DNA from: Centrapalus pauciflorus
Lineage: Eukaryota > Streptophyta > Magnoliopsida > Asterales > Asteraceae
Assembly: GCA_020465985.1 (NCBI GenBank)
Contig: JAANYP010004670.1
Location: 116,075-180,074, forward strand
DNA: 64,000 nucleotides
Direction: 5' to 3'
Shown: in pieces, positions 11,728 through 24,723 of the stretch
How positions within the stretch are numbered: position 1 is the first letter of the stretch
How the letters are laid out: every line of letters begins with the position of its first letter
The notes under the pieces: model-generated
What the model saw: the letters and a program-made list of their open reading frames with translations, nothing else
Told to the model about the DNA's origin: nothing
Databases searched by the model: none
Translations under genes and position numbers: made by a program

Positions 11728-13415
11728 TGTAACATCCCGGATTTGAGCCTGGTACGTGGATTTAATTTATTGGCCCATTATCTTAATGTTATTGCGTTGT
11801 ACCAATTAAATCCCGTTTCGTGGATTTAACGTGTCGAGATCGAGTGATACGTGCCTCCGAGTTAATAATTAGCGGATTATTATTAATTATGAGATCGTGG
11901 ATTTAATTGGGTCGATTTGATATTAATTGTGAAAAAGTGGTATCGAGTTCGGATTTGGCGGGTCCGAGATTTCTAATTATAGAAAGCATACATATATGGA
12001 TAATCTTGACACGTTTCTTCTTTTTCTTCCCTTTCCAAAATCAGAAAGCAAGTGTATGTGTGTGAGGAGTGTACTGGAGCTGCAAGAATTGGCAAGAAAC
12101 CCAAGTTGGTTGCTGAAATTGAGTTATCTTCTTCTTCTTTTGTGTTCTTGATCAAGTGGAGGTAAGGTTTCTTGGTTTTGGGTTGCTAAATTCGTATATG
12201 TATGTTGTAAATTCGTGGGTTCTTTTCTGAAATGTTTGGATAGGTTATACGTATGTTTTGTGGGGTATTTTGACTACTGGAACCGAGTTGGGGGTTTAAG
12301 TCCCCTGGAATCTGCCATGTTTAGCGACCTGCAAGGAGCTGCTGTATCGTGAGTGCGGCCGCGACGGCCGCGGTGCGACCGCGTTGAATGAGCCCGGCCG
12401 CGATGCGGCGGCTGTTTGGTTGGGTTTTGGGCGTCGGTTGGTTGTTCGGGGTCGTGTTTAGTTATATTGATTGTGTTTGGATTATGTGATCTTTCCGTTG
12501 AGTTTGTGTTAATCTGTTGGGATCCGTGTTAATTACAGGTTCGAGCCGTCCGCGTTTTGAGCAATGATAGAGTTCGGGTTTCAGTTGACTTTGGGTATTG
12601 GTGAGTACTCGAGTTCTTTACAAAATGCGCGTAAACTTTTATGAGCCTATTATGTGTTGTGATATGTGTATATGAGACAGAGATACAGCGCATGTATGAT
12701 TCTATCTACCCTATATGTGCTATATGTGTTTGAGTTGCAGGTGTCCACGATATGTGGTCGCACACGCTGACTGCCCTAACCAGTCACGAAGTATGAGACT
12801 GTATATATATATACAGCAGTGTTTATTGCCAGGTCGCTCCTGTGCCTAATGTGAGCTAACCGCTGCTGTGTGCGGCCTGTTAGCTGGGGAACGGCGTCCC
12901 CTTTTGATCAGAGATATGTGTCGTGCATCGAGCTTGCATATATGTGTTGAGATGTTATTGTGTTGTGCATGTTATATGTGTTATGTTGCAGAGTCTAACC
13001 CTCGCGTACTTACGAGCTTCCCAGCTTATGTTTTCGAGTCTTCCGTGTCTCAGGCAGCCATACCGTGGGATCGCAGTCACAGCAGCAGCAGCAGCCGAAG
13101 TAGTTCAGAGTTTGTGGATGCTTATCAGCTTTGATATTAGACTTCGAGAACTGTTAATTGTATTTTGTATCTGATTTCTGTATGTTAGCTATCAGTTGTG
13201 ATGTATGATAGTCAGTAGTCAGTGTATGTCAGTTAGTTCAGTTATGTATGTACTGCTTCAGCATGTGACATGAAGTATGACGACATCTGTATTAAAGTTT
13301 TAATTAATAGTGTTTTCCGCTAATCCTTTGACATGTGCATCTTGAGATGATTGCGATATTGCCACTTATGATTATTTATTGACGTGCCATTTGTGTGAGA
13401 ATTGTGGGTGTTACA
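11728..13415 (+). repeat. 5' LTR of the chromovirus
   Basis: Starts TGTAACATCCCGG and ends GGGTGTTACA. It contains a GC-rich patch at 12350-12415 (GCGGCCGCGACGGCCGCGG type) that is partly deleted in the 3' LTR. Small ORFs inside are not conserved coding regions. Confidence 0.92.
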
Positions 13416-13418
13416 GCT

Positions 13419-13430
13419 TGGTATCAGAGC
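13419..13430 (+). other. Primer-binding site of the chromovirus
   Basis: TGGTATCAGAGC, complementary to the 3' end of initiator tRNA-Met, lies three bases after the LTR. Confidence 0.9.
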
Positions 13431-13584
13431 TTGTGGTTTCAGTATTGAGTATCAGTGGATGCTTGAGCTCTTACCGTGTTCAGATCCGTGGGATTCTTCC
13501 CTGAGACTGAGTTTAGTGGAATTAACTGACCTAGCTTATTGTATAACGGTGGGTGGTCGATCTGTTATCTTACCTTTGTGATAT

Positions 13585-14802
13585 GTGCAGGTAGTTATGA
13601 CAGACCATGGAGAGGGATCTGGGCCCGAGAGACCAGCGGGGGATGAGTATATCCGTAGGTCAGAGATGCTAGCGGTTTTGACCGAGTTCTATAGAAAGAG
13701 GGATCGACAACATAGATCTGATCCGCCGCCAGTTACCAGTGTTGAGACAGGGGTTGGGGCATCTTCTTCTTCTGCTCCGCGAGGTGGGTCCTTTAAGGAC
13801 TTTATGGCAGGAGTCACACCTCAGTTCCGAGGCGGTGGTGAGCCGGGTGCGGCTATGGCATGGGAGAGAGAGATCGAGGCGGCTTTTCGAGTCGCCCATG
13901 TTGATCCGAGGGATATGGTCGGTTACGCGGCCTATTTGTTGAAGGGAGGGGCTTCACAGTGGTGGAAGTCCATCGAGTCGTCGATGACTACAGTTCCAGC
14001 TTATGCTATGTCCTGGGAGCAGTTCCGTGCTATTTTTGAGTTGCAGTATATCCCCCAAGATGAACGCCGGGAGATGGAGCATCGTTTTCTGCATCTTCAG
14101 CAGGGCCGTATGTCGGTTCAGCAGTATGTGGACAGATTTAATGAGTATGCCTAGTTTGCACCCCAGCACGTTGACACAGAGGTTCGTAAGGCTGATGCCT
14201 TCATTGATGGTTTGAGATCTGACATCCGGGAGTTCGCCGAGCTTCACGAAACTCCTACCTTTGCACGAGCATTAGAGTTGGCTCGAGTTCGAGAGAGGGA
14301 GATAGAGAGACAGAGGGGTCAGCCTCCATCCCAGAAACAGAGGACAGGGACGTCTGACCAGTCCCATAGCTACTATCGAGAGCCCCAGGATTTTCAGAGA
14401 GAGACAGCCTGAGCAGTAGCAGAGTCAGGGGCAGGGTTTGGGGTTCCATAGAGACAGAGACAGAGGCAGAGATCGTAGGTCCAGGAGATCAGGGCAATAT
14501 CAGGGGTCGGGGACGGCCGATTAGAGTCAGGGTCAGACTTCCCGTTATAGTGCTCCCAGTCAGAGTCAGAGCAGCGTGGGGCAGGGGTCCCAGCCATCAG
14601 GGAGCCGGGCGGATAGTTCAGCCAGGGAGAGAGACTGTCGAGGTGTCGCCGCCGTCATTCTGGTTCTTGCATGCCGGAGCAGCCTCGATGCTACCGGTGT
14701 GGACAGTATGGCCACACATCCTTTACGTGTACTTCGAGGGATTCCCTGTGCTTCCGCTGTGGGAGGCCAGGTCATATAGCCAGAGATTGCCCAGATGCAC
14801 CG
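13585..14802 (+). pseudogene. gag of the chromovirus, with two zinc knuckles
   Basis: The structural capsid protein. A retrotransposon gag core (YLLKGGASQWWKS near 13935-13975) is followed by TAG at 14152-14154. The same frame continues to TGA at 14410. A frameshift near 14400 then leads into a Gln/Arg/Ser-rich linker with further TAG codons at 14417 and 14522. A second shift near 14665 leads to the nucleocapsid. That part has two complete CCHC knuckles, CYRCGQYGHTSFTC (14689-14730) and CFRCGRPGHIARDC (14749-14790). Both have the CX2CX4HX4C spacing needed for RNA binding. Confidence 0.85.
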
Positions 14803-15414
14803 CCAGCTGTACAGGGAGCGAGTACCAGCGGTGCCAGAGCCAAGCCTTTATCTTCTACCCGTCGAGAGTCAGCGCCTAGAGGCCGAGGCAGAGTGTTTCA
14901 GGCTATGGCAGAGGAGGCCCGCGAGTCCACCGATGTTGTTTCCGGTACTTACATTCTGAACAGGCTTAGTGCTCGTGTTTTGTTTGATTCTGGAGCGGAT
15001 CGCTCGTATATGTCTGTGGTGTTTTGTGCATATTATACTGTGTCGCCTGTTGTTTTATCTGTGCCATTAGTTGTCGAGAGGGTAGATGGTAGTACAGTGT
15101 TAGTGAGCCGGGTATTTCGAGATTGTGTTTTAGAGATCGATGCTCACCGGTTTCTGATTGATCTACTGCCGATAGAGATCAGCAGTTTTGATGTGATAGT
15201 GGGCATGGATTGGATGACAGCCAGGCAGGCCGCCATTCTGTGCGCAAAGAAGATGATTCGTATACCCATTTCAGACAGTGAGACGGTGACAGTGTATGGT
15301 GAGAGGCGCCGAGGCGCCGAGGCGAGATCGGTATTGTTTCTATGGCCAGAGCACAGAGATATGTTGCGAAGGGATGTGAGACCTTTCTTGCTTATGTCGT
15401 TGACGCCAGATTAG
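14803..15414 (+). pseudogene. Aspartic protease region of the chromovirus
   Basis: It continues in frame from the zinc knuckles. The retropepsin active site is LFDSGADRS (14983-15009), with the catalytic Asp of the DSG triad intact. GMDWM near 15205 is the usual motif after the flap. The frame ends at 15412-15414 and is shifted relative to the RT frame, which starts near 15342, so the polyprotein is broken between protease and reverse transcriptase. Confidence 0.8.
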
Positions 15415-17072
15415 AGAAGAAGACCATAGAGGATATACCCGTGATCAGAGAGTTCCCTGAGGTATTCCCAGAGGAGTTGCCTGGGTTACCGCCAGATCGT
15501 CAGGTCGAGTTCCGTATAGACCTTATCCCTGGAGCGGTGCCTATTGCGAAGACGCCTTATAGGCTGGCACCTACTGAGATGCGAGAGATGATGTCTCAGC
15601 TTCAGGAATTGCTTGATCGTGGATTTATCCATCCGAGTTCATCCCCGTGGGGAGCTCCTGTGTTGTTTGTGAAGAAGAAGGACGGTTCTATGCAGATGTG
15701 TATTGACTATCGAGAGTTGAATAAAGTGACGGTGAAGAACCGTTATCCGCTTCCACGTATCGACGATCTGTTTGATCAGTTGTAGGGTTCGAGCTTCTTC
15801 TCAAAGATTGATTTGAGATCAGGGTATCATCAGTTGCGAGTTAGAGATGAGGATGTGTCATTCATGGATTTGATGAATAAGGTGTGTAGATCTATGTTGG
15901 ATCGGTTCGTGATAGTCTTTATTGATGACATCCTGATATATTCGAGGAGTGCCGAGGACCACGAGCAGCACTTGTGAGAGGTTTTGACTGTGCTGCGAGA
16001 GAAGCGACTTTATGCGAAGTTCTCCAAGTGCGAGTTCTGGTTGCGCGAGGTCCAGTTTCTGGGGCACGTTGTGAGCGCCGAGGGTATTTCAGTGGATCCG
16101 GCGAAGATAGAGGCCGTCATGAGTTGGGAGCCGCCGAGGACCGTGCCTGAGGTCCGCAGCTTTTTGGGACTAGCCGGGTATTATCGTCGCTTCATTCAGG
16201 ACTTCTCGAGGATTGCCAGGCCGTTGACGAGATTGACACGGCAGTCCGTCCCTTTTGTGTGATCCGATGAACAGGAGTCAGCATTTAGAGAGTTAAAGTC
16301 CCGGCTATGTCAGGCTCCAGTGTTAGCATTGCCCGAGGGTACAGAGGATTTCGTGGTCTATTGTGATGCGTCAGGTACCGGTTTGGGTTGTGTTCTGATG
16401 CAGCGGGGCAAGGTGATAGCGTATGCGTCGCGACAGTTGAAGACCTATGAGGAGAATCATACCGTGCATGATCTTGAGTTAGACGCGATAGTGTTCGCAT
16501 TGAAGATATGGTGTCATTATTTGTATGGTTCGTGGTTTGTGGTGTATACAGATCACAAGAGTCTTCAGTACTTGTTCAGTCAGAAAGAGTTGAATATGAG
16601 ACAGCGGCGCAGCCTCGAGTTACTGAAAGATTATTACTGTGAAATCCAGTATCATCCGGGTAGGGCCAATGTGGTGGCCGATGTGTTGAGCCGCAAGGCG
16701 TGCGGTCAAACGGTGGTTTCCCGAGCAGCGAGGCTCGAGGTCACATCGACTCTTGTGGAGAGTCTGAGATTGTCCCAGTTAGAGGGCTTGCGAGCAGAGA
16801 ATGTGAAAAGGGAGCGGCTTACCGGTCAGCTTGATGTGTTGAGCAGAGATAGCAGAGGCTTGTATGTGTTTCACGACCGAGTCTGGGTTCCGAAAGTCGG
16901 TAATTTGCGGCAGCTGATTTTAGATGAGTCGCACCGATCGAGGTTGTCTATTCACCCCGGGAGCACCAAGATGTACAGAGATCTGTGTGAGTTCTACTGG
17001 TGGCCTGGGATGAAAAGAGATGTGGGCCGATATGTTGAGGAGTGCATGACTTGTTTGCGAGGTAAGGCCTAG
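15342..17072 (+). pseudogene. Reverse transcriptase, RNase H and integrase zinc region of the chromovirus
   Basis: A single frame with four stops: TAG 15783, TGA 15975, TGA 16260 and TAG 17070. The RT fingers are present (KKKDGSMQMCIDYRELN, near 15670-15720), and the catalytic FIDD is at 15918-15929. An in-frame deletion of about 25 codons after 15861 removes the segment that normally holds the conserved MPFGL..AP motif. RNase H follows (VVYCDASGTGLG near 16350; TDHKSLQYL near 16545). The HHCC zinc-binding part of integrase (HRSRLSIHPG, then CMTC) ends the stretch. The enzyme could not work because of the stops and the RT deletion. Confidence 0.88.
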
Positions 17073-18180
17073 CATCAGAAGCCTCACGGGCGTCTGCATC
17101 CTCTAGAGATCCCCGAGTGGAAGTGGTATCATATCACGATGGATTTCATCGTCAGACTTCCACGCACGGTTCGAGGTAATGATATGATCTGGGTGATTGT
17201 GGATCGGTTGACCAAGAGTGCCCATTTTCTAGCGGTTCGGGGCACCATTACTATGGATCAGTTGGCACGGTTGTACATTAATGAGATAGTTTCGAGGAAC
17301 GGCATTCCGATGTCGATTACGTCCGATAGAGATACGCGGTTCACATCGAGGTTCTGGCAGAACTTTCAGCGCGAGCTGGGGACGAGAGTTCAGTTGAGCA
17401 CAGCGTACAGACCTCAGACAGATGGGCAGACAGAGCGGACGAATCAAACTCTTGAGGATATGCTCCGAGCTTGTGCAATCGATTTCAGTGGTAGTTGGGA
17501 CGTTCACTTGCCGTTAGTCGAGTTTGCGTACAACAACAGCTACCATACCTCCATTAAGATGGCTCCATTTGAGGCATTGTATGGGCGTAAGTGCCTAACC
17601 CCTGTATGTTGGGGCGAGGTCGACGAGCAACCTATCAGTGGGCCCGAGTTGTTGCAAGAAACGAGCAACAAGGTGGCGGTTATCCGCGAGCATATGAGAG
17701 TAGCGCAGAGCCGGCAAAAGAGTTATGTCGATCGTCGTCTGACCGAGCTCGAGTTCAGTGTTGGATATGCTAAAGGTATCGTCGTGGAAAGGGGTTATCA
17801 GATTCAGACACCGAGGTAAGCTGAGTCCGCGGTACATCGGTCCGTTTGAGATTATAGCCAAAGTCCGAGATCAGGCGTATAGATTGAGCTTGCCTCCCGA
17901 GTTAGTCGGAGTTCACGATACGTTTCATGTGAGTCATCTGAGGAAACGTCTGGCCAAAGATGATCAGTACGTGCCGCTATCTGAGATTACCGTAGACGAT
18001 CACCTGAGATATGTTGAGCTGCCCGAGGCTATTACCGACCGGAAGATAAAGAAATTGCGGAATAAAGAGATCGCGCTAGTACTCGTTCAATGGAGACATC
18101 ATAAGGGAACTAGTGCCACCTGGGAGCCCGAGGCCGATATGAAGAGCCGATATCCGCATCTGTTTCAGTCGCCGAGCTAG
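17073..18180 (+). pseudogene. Integrase core and chromodomain tail of the chromovirus
   Basis: The integrase catalytic core begins around MDFIVRLP (17139). It shows the D, D and E positions, with SDRDTRF near 17320 and QTDGQTERTNQTLE near 17410-17455. A frameshift near 17770 moves the C-terminal part to another frame (17758-18180). That frame has the GPFEI and HVSHLRK motifs of the integrase C-terminus and a chromodomain-like end, VLVQWRHHKG then ATWEPEADMKSRYPHLF. In chromoviruses this tail targets integration to chromatin; here the insertion lies in a TA tract. Confidence 0.85.
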
Positions 18181-18201
18181 ATTCCGGGACAGAATCTTTT
18201 T

Positions 18202-18213
18202 AAGAGAAGAGGA
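18202..18213 (+). other. Polypurine tract of the chromovirus
   Basis: AAGAGAAGAGGA ends two bases before the 3' LTR. A related tract (AGGGAGGATT) precedes the isolated LTR at 51916-53623 on the other strand. Confidence 0.75.
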
Positions 18214-18215
18214 TT

Positions 18216-20536
<2,321 letters not shown>

Positions 20537-20548
20537 AGTCCCCCAGGT
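20537..20548 (-). other. Polypurine tract of the Tat element
   Basis: The minus strand reads ACCTGGGGGACT immediately before the LTR start TGATCA. Confidence 0.7.
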
Positions 20549-20770
20549 TCTAGTGAAAAGGTGTGCTAGAACTTACGGGCTCAACTCCCCTATTCTGGAT
20601 GAATGAGTCATGGAGCCTTACGAAAGACTGATCTTGAGTTAATTAGTTGGAAAGAAGGTAGTTAGGCCATCTATCGCAAGAGATATACCAGGCGAGGTGA
20701 TAGAACCGCCTAGCCCCTAGGATGATCCAGACGAGATGGTTGAACTGCCTAGCGCCTAGAATGTTCCAGG

Positions 20771-20988
20771 TAGCGGTGGCAATCTTGACCCAACGGGCCA
20801 AAGAGTTAAATGGACCCATTGTAAAAAACTAATATAGAACATAATTTTTTTTTAAAATGAAAATTTATAAAACGATGTATTAAAAAATTGTTCTTTGAAA
20901 AAACTTTCAAAATTATGTAAAATTTATGACTTTTGGTCGTCAACCCGTTTGACCCATTTGCTTGAATGGGCTCAATTTGCCACCCCTA
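20771..20988. mobile_element. hAT-type MITE inside the Tat spacer
   Basis: The left end is TAGCGGTGGCAATCTTGA and the right end reads TAGGGGTGGCAAATTGAG on the other strand. It is flanked by GTTCCAGG (20763-20770) and GTGCCAGG (20989-20996), an 8-bp target duplication with one mismatch. Length is 218 bp, AT-rich, non-coding. Confidence 0.75.
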
Positions 20989-21274
20989 GTGCCAGGCGAG
21001 GTGGTGAGAGGTTGTCAGACGAGGTGATAAGAGGTTGCGACTGGACCCTAGTCCCTTGGGACCGTCGCCACGTAATTACAAACCCTTATAATTTCCTTCA
21101 TTTAAGTTTTCTTAAATGAAGTGAGACCCTTATTTAATATCGCGTGATTAGCGACGGCTGATTGGACAGCTTTAGAAACTGACGTCACCGCTAATTAAAG
21201 AGGGCCATGATGGCGCGGTGCCTCACGCACTGTCACGTCTCTCTGTCAGTTTCAGGCGGAGCGGGTGGGACAAT

Positions 21275-21284
21275 GACACGTGTC
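21275..21284. promoter_or_regulatory. G-box palindrome upstream of the antisense ORF
   Basis: GACACGTGTC is a perfect 10-bp palindrome with the CACGTG core bound by plant bZIP/bHLH factors. It lies 203 bp before the first ATG of the plus-strand ORF. A pyrimidine-rich leader (21355-21470) lies between them. Function is inferred from position only. Confidence 0.4.
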
Positions 21285-21486
21285 CTAACCGTTCCCGCCT
21301 CTATCACCATTATACGAAATAACCTCCAAAGGGTTATGAAATTTGAAAATTTCATCTTTATCACTCTCATTCTTCCTTCCTTGTCATCTTCCTTCCTCTC
21401 CGGCGCACTTTATTTGGTTTCTTCTCCGGTGACCCTCTTTTTTCAGGTTAGGCATTCTTTTCCTTCTTAGCTATCTTCATCCTACC

Positions 21487-23636
21487 ATGCCCATGGCACC
21501 TTCGGCCGATAAGGTGCCTTGCACCTAATCTAACGCTGAATTCAAAGTTTTTCTAGCAGAGTATGGGGTACCCGGGGAGTTTCAACCCCCAACTCTCTGG
21601 CCACCGAGCAGTAGCCCTTTGTCCACCTGAAGGTAAAATCGCCTTGTATACCAAGCAGTTTTCCGTTGGCAATCTTAGATTGCCCTTTTCTCCTTTATAT
21701 TTGACTTTGTTAAAGCATTATGAAATCCACCCTGGACAAGTGTCTCCTCTAGCCACCCTGCGTATAACTGTCTTTGAGGCATCTTGTAAAGCCTTTAGAG
21801 GCGTTCCTTCCATTCCCTTGTTCTGATATGTCTTTAAGTTAACATGTTTGAAAGATTGGTTTAGTTTTGAGAGGAGAAAAGCTCCAGTGCCCGACATATT
21901 CACTGACCAGCCTCAAGGGTTACGTGAATGGCGCAACCTGTTCTTTTGGGTAGATGACACCATTGTTCCCCCTGGTGATAGGGACCTCCTGGTGTGGAGA
22001 GCAGGGGGGTCGTCCTCATTCGTTGACGTGTCCTCCTGAAGCCAAAGATTTGGATGTTGATCTTCTTGCCTTGCTAGCCCGTCAAAGTTTTAGACTAAGG
22101 ACCTACCCTGACCCTGTGCTTTCTTTGCTAAGGATGAATCCCCATTGGGGTGATTTTGATACTCTCCCTGTATTGTCCAAAGGGGGTATTGGTAGGGGTT
22201 TCTTCTTACACTGCATTACTTGTTCTTCTAGTTTTTTGGGTTTGCTAATTCCCTTTTTGCTTTATTTCTCTATGTCCTTTTTTCAGTTATGAGTGTGCTG
22301 GAATATTTATCTTCAGATGATCTAGAGGGGTTTGAAGCCATGAATGAGAGTCATTCTGATGTAGAAATCTTGAGGCCCGGCCAGGCGGTCCCAGAGGATT
22401 CCCTGACCCCTTTGCGTCATCTTTCTACCTGGTCATCCTCAAGTAAAGGGGATAGTGTGGTTGCTGCCTCTGATCAAGTCACAATGGATCCTAGTTCGTG
22501 TCCTTCTGCTTGTACCTGTTTGAAGCGAAAAGCAGCTGGTACCTCCCTAGGAAGCGATTCTCCAAGTCCAGTGTCAAGCCCTGATGATGATGACAAGATT
22601 CCTCTTTCCAAGAAAATAAAGATTTTTGTGAAGCGTCCCTCCCCCAAAGGTAAAGGGGTGGCTTTGTCCGACTCTCCCAAAGCTTCTGTTCAGCCTACCT
22701 CTGTGGCTACCAATCTTGCCTCTCCTTATATCCCTTATGCCGTCCCCCACATCCTCCCACAGTCGAACAAGTCACCTCTTTAGATCCTTTCAGGCATCAG
22801 CGAAGCGATTACAATCGTGAGAAGATGTACGTACCAGAGTGGGTGAAAAGGAGAGGGGACTTATTGGACACCTCTGCAAACCAATGTGATTTTTATACCA
22901 TAGTATGCCTTCGTCTCATGTGGAGATGGCCCAGGATTCTAGCAATGCCCTTGTTTTTGACTCTCTGGGTTCCGCTGTGGTGAACTTCAACACTTTTTTA
23001 CCTGAGGTCAAGGAAAGAGTTTCTATTGTTGAGCATTGCTTCATGAAGGCACAAGAAGAGTTGCTTAAAGCTTATTAAAAAGACAAGGTACAAACGGCGA
23101 CCCTTGAGGAGATGAGGAACTAGGTGCAAAGTTTGCATTAGCAAGTTGGTGAACAGAAAGTGGAGATTGACAGGTTGAAAGTTGAGCTGGAGGAAGAGAA
23201 GAAGAAGACTGTCTCCTTAAGCTTACGTGTGAATCAGCTTGGTAACAAAGAGGAATCCTTAAAGAAGGAGAGAGATGAGGCAGTGGAAGTTGTTCGTCGT
23301 GTTTCAGAGGAGAGGGGAAGGTTTGTTTTCGAAGTGATACCGCAGGTTGTTGGCAAATTGTTACACAGTCGCCAATTTCTAAAGCTATGGGGCTTGGTAC
23401 AGCGCATTGCAGTGCATTATGGGCGTCATTCAGCCCTTCTGAAGATTCGTTCGCACTTGACTGCGGGAGTGGAGGTAGAGTCCCTCCCTGGGTATGACCA
23501 GCAAGCTCGTACTCGTCTTCACGATTTGGCTGCTTCAGCAGAAAACATGACGCCAACATATATTGAAGATATCAAGCCTCATCCCAACCGCTCTATCGAA
23601 GATATCTGGCCCTTACTCCAGCTGACCCTGATGTAG
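21487..23636 (+). pseudogene. Antisense extra ORF of the Tat element (gypsy-type 'transposase 28'-like protein)
   Basis: It is coded opposite to gag-pol, between pol and the 3' LTR. The first ATG is 21487 and frames are broken several times. Readable parts are FKVFLAEYGVPGEFQPP (about 21541), a hydrophobic block with LPFSPLYLTLLKHYEIHPGQ (about 21680-21740), LKDWFSFERR (about 21847) and EWRNLFFWVDD (about 21925-21960). This matches the pattern of plant proteins annotated as putative gypsy-type transposon (Pfam Transposase_28), as I remember it. A Ser/Pro/Lys-rich part follows (22289-22780), then a coiled-coil segment EIDRLKVELEEEKKK (about 23163) and a C-terminal domain to 23636. Antisense extra ORFs in this position are known from Tat elements; their role is unknown. 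Confidence 0.65.
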
Positions 23637-23769
23637 GCCATGGTTCAAATTTCGCCTCAACTCATGCGTAAGTCCCTTTCCTGAACCATCTGTTGACTCG
23701 ATGTTTTGTGACTTATTTGGCGCCTGGTTTGTAGGCGCTGGTTACTGGTATGCTTTAAAACAATTTACT

Positions 23770-23885
23770 TTCTTTGCACACCCGACCTGTGGGTGGTGGT
23801 GTGTGGCACCCCTCGAACAAGCTATTTTCTTTGAACCCCAGTCCTGTGGGTGGTGGCGCATGGCGCCCCTTAGACAATTTACTAT
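23770..23885. repeat. Two-copy repeat in the Tat spacer
   Basis: TGTGGGTGGTGG plus a GGC[A/G]CCCCT block occurs twice about 65 bp apart. Confidence 0.6.
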
Positions 23886-24171
23886 CTTTGCTGATATGTT
23901 TCTTTTGAATTATGAGATGTATTTGCTGTCTTTTTTTAGAAAATAACATGGTTTTCAAAGTTAGATACCTTGTGTTCTATTTTCCACTTGGACCGCGTAT
24001 CCATCAGCCATTATCTCTTGAGCAGGCGTTGATCTCTTATGTTCTAACCTTTGGGAGATAAATGTGACTGTTGCACCCTTATGGTTTAGCAGGGTGGTAA
24101 CCTTGGTTTATAAGGCAAAAATTTGATTCTTATGTATTACTAGGCAATATCTCCAACTGCATGTTTTACGT

Positions 24172-24422
24172 GGCGATAACTCAACTTGTACGTTTTACTG
24201 AGGTGAAAATGTATCCTCCGTAATTTACTAGGCGATAACTCAACCTTTTTGTTTTTGTGAGGCGAAAACTCAACCTCTATGCTTTGCGATGCGATAACTC
24301 AACCTTTTTATTTTCGCGAGGCAATAACTCAACCTCTTTGCTTTGCGAGGCGATAACTCAACCTCTTTGCTTTGCGAGGCGATAACTCAACCTCTATGCT
24401 TTGCGAGGAGATAACTCAACCC
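24172..24422. repeat. 29-30-bp tandem minisatellite in the Tat spacer
   Basis: About eight copies of a unit with GCGATAACTCAACCTC and CTTTGCGAG. The last copies are nearly identical and the outer ones degenerate. Non-coding. Confidence 0.85.
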
Positions 24423-24723
24423 CTAGCCTATGCCTGATGCTAGCTTCATGTGGCACGGCTGTTTTGTGATAAGTCGACTTTGTTCTATGTATTTAGGTAT
24501 ATTTGGTTGTTGCCCCCGATATTCATTAAAATATAGTGGAGAGCAAAAATTTTGGCCATGTCTTTGGTGTCCCCTTTAGCCTAGAATTATTTTGACTCTT
24601 GCACTTATAAAAATGAACGACATATGAGCATAAACCGTGTAATGACTAAAAGCAAAGAAGCTTCATTCCATTGATAAAATAAAAGTTGTCATTACGATAT
24701 TGCCTGGCTCGTACGAGCAGGGC

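Noticed and set aside
12868..13174. Small ORFs with Cys-rich start, repeated at 19353-19656
   Set aside because: Both copies lie inside the two chromovirus LTRs. The repetition reflects the LTR, not a gene.
24172..24422. CRISPR-like array in the Tat spacer
   Set aside because: The 29-30-bp units are contiguous without unique spacers; this is a minisatellite.
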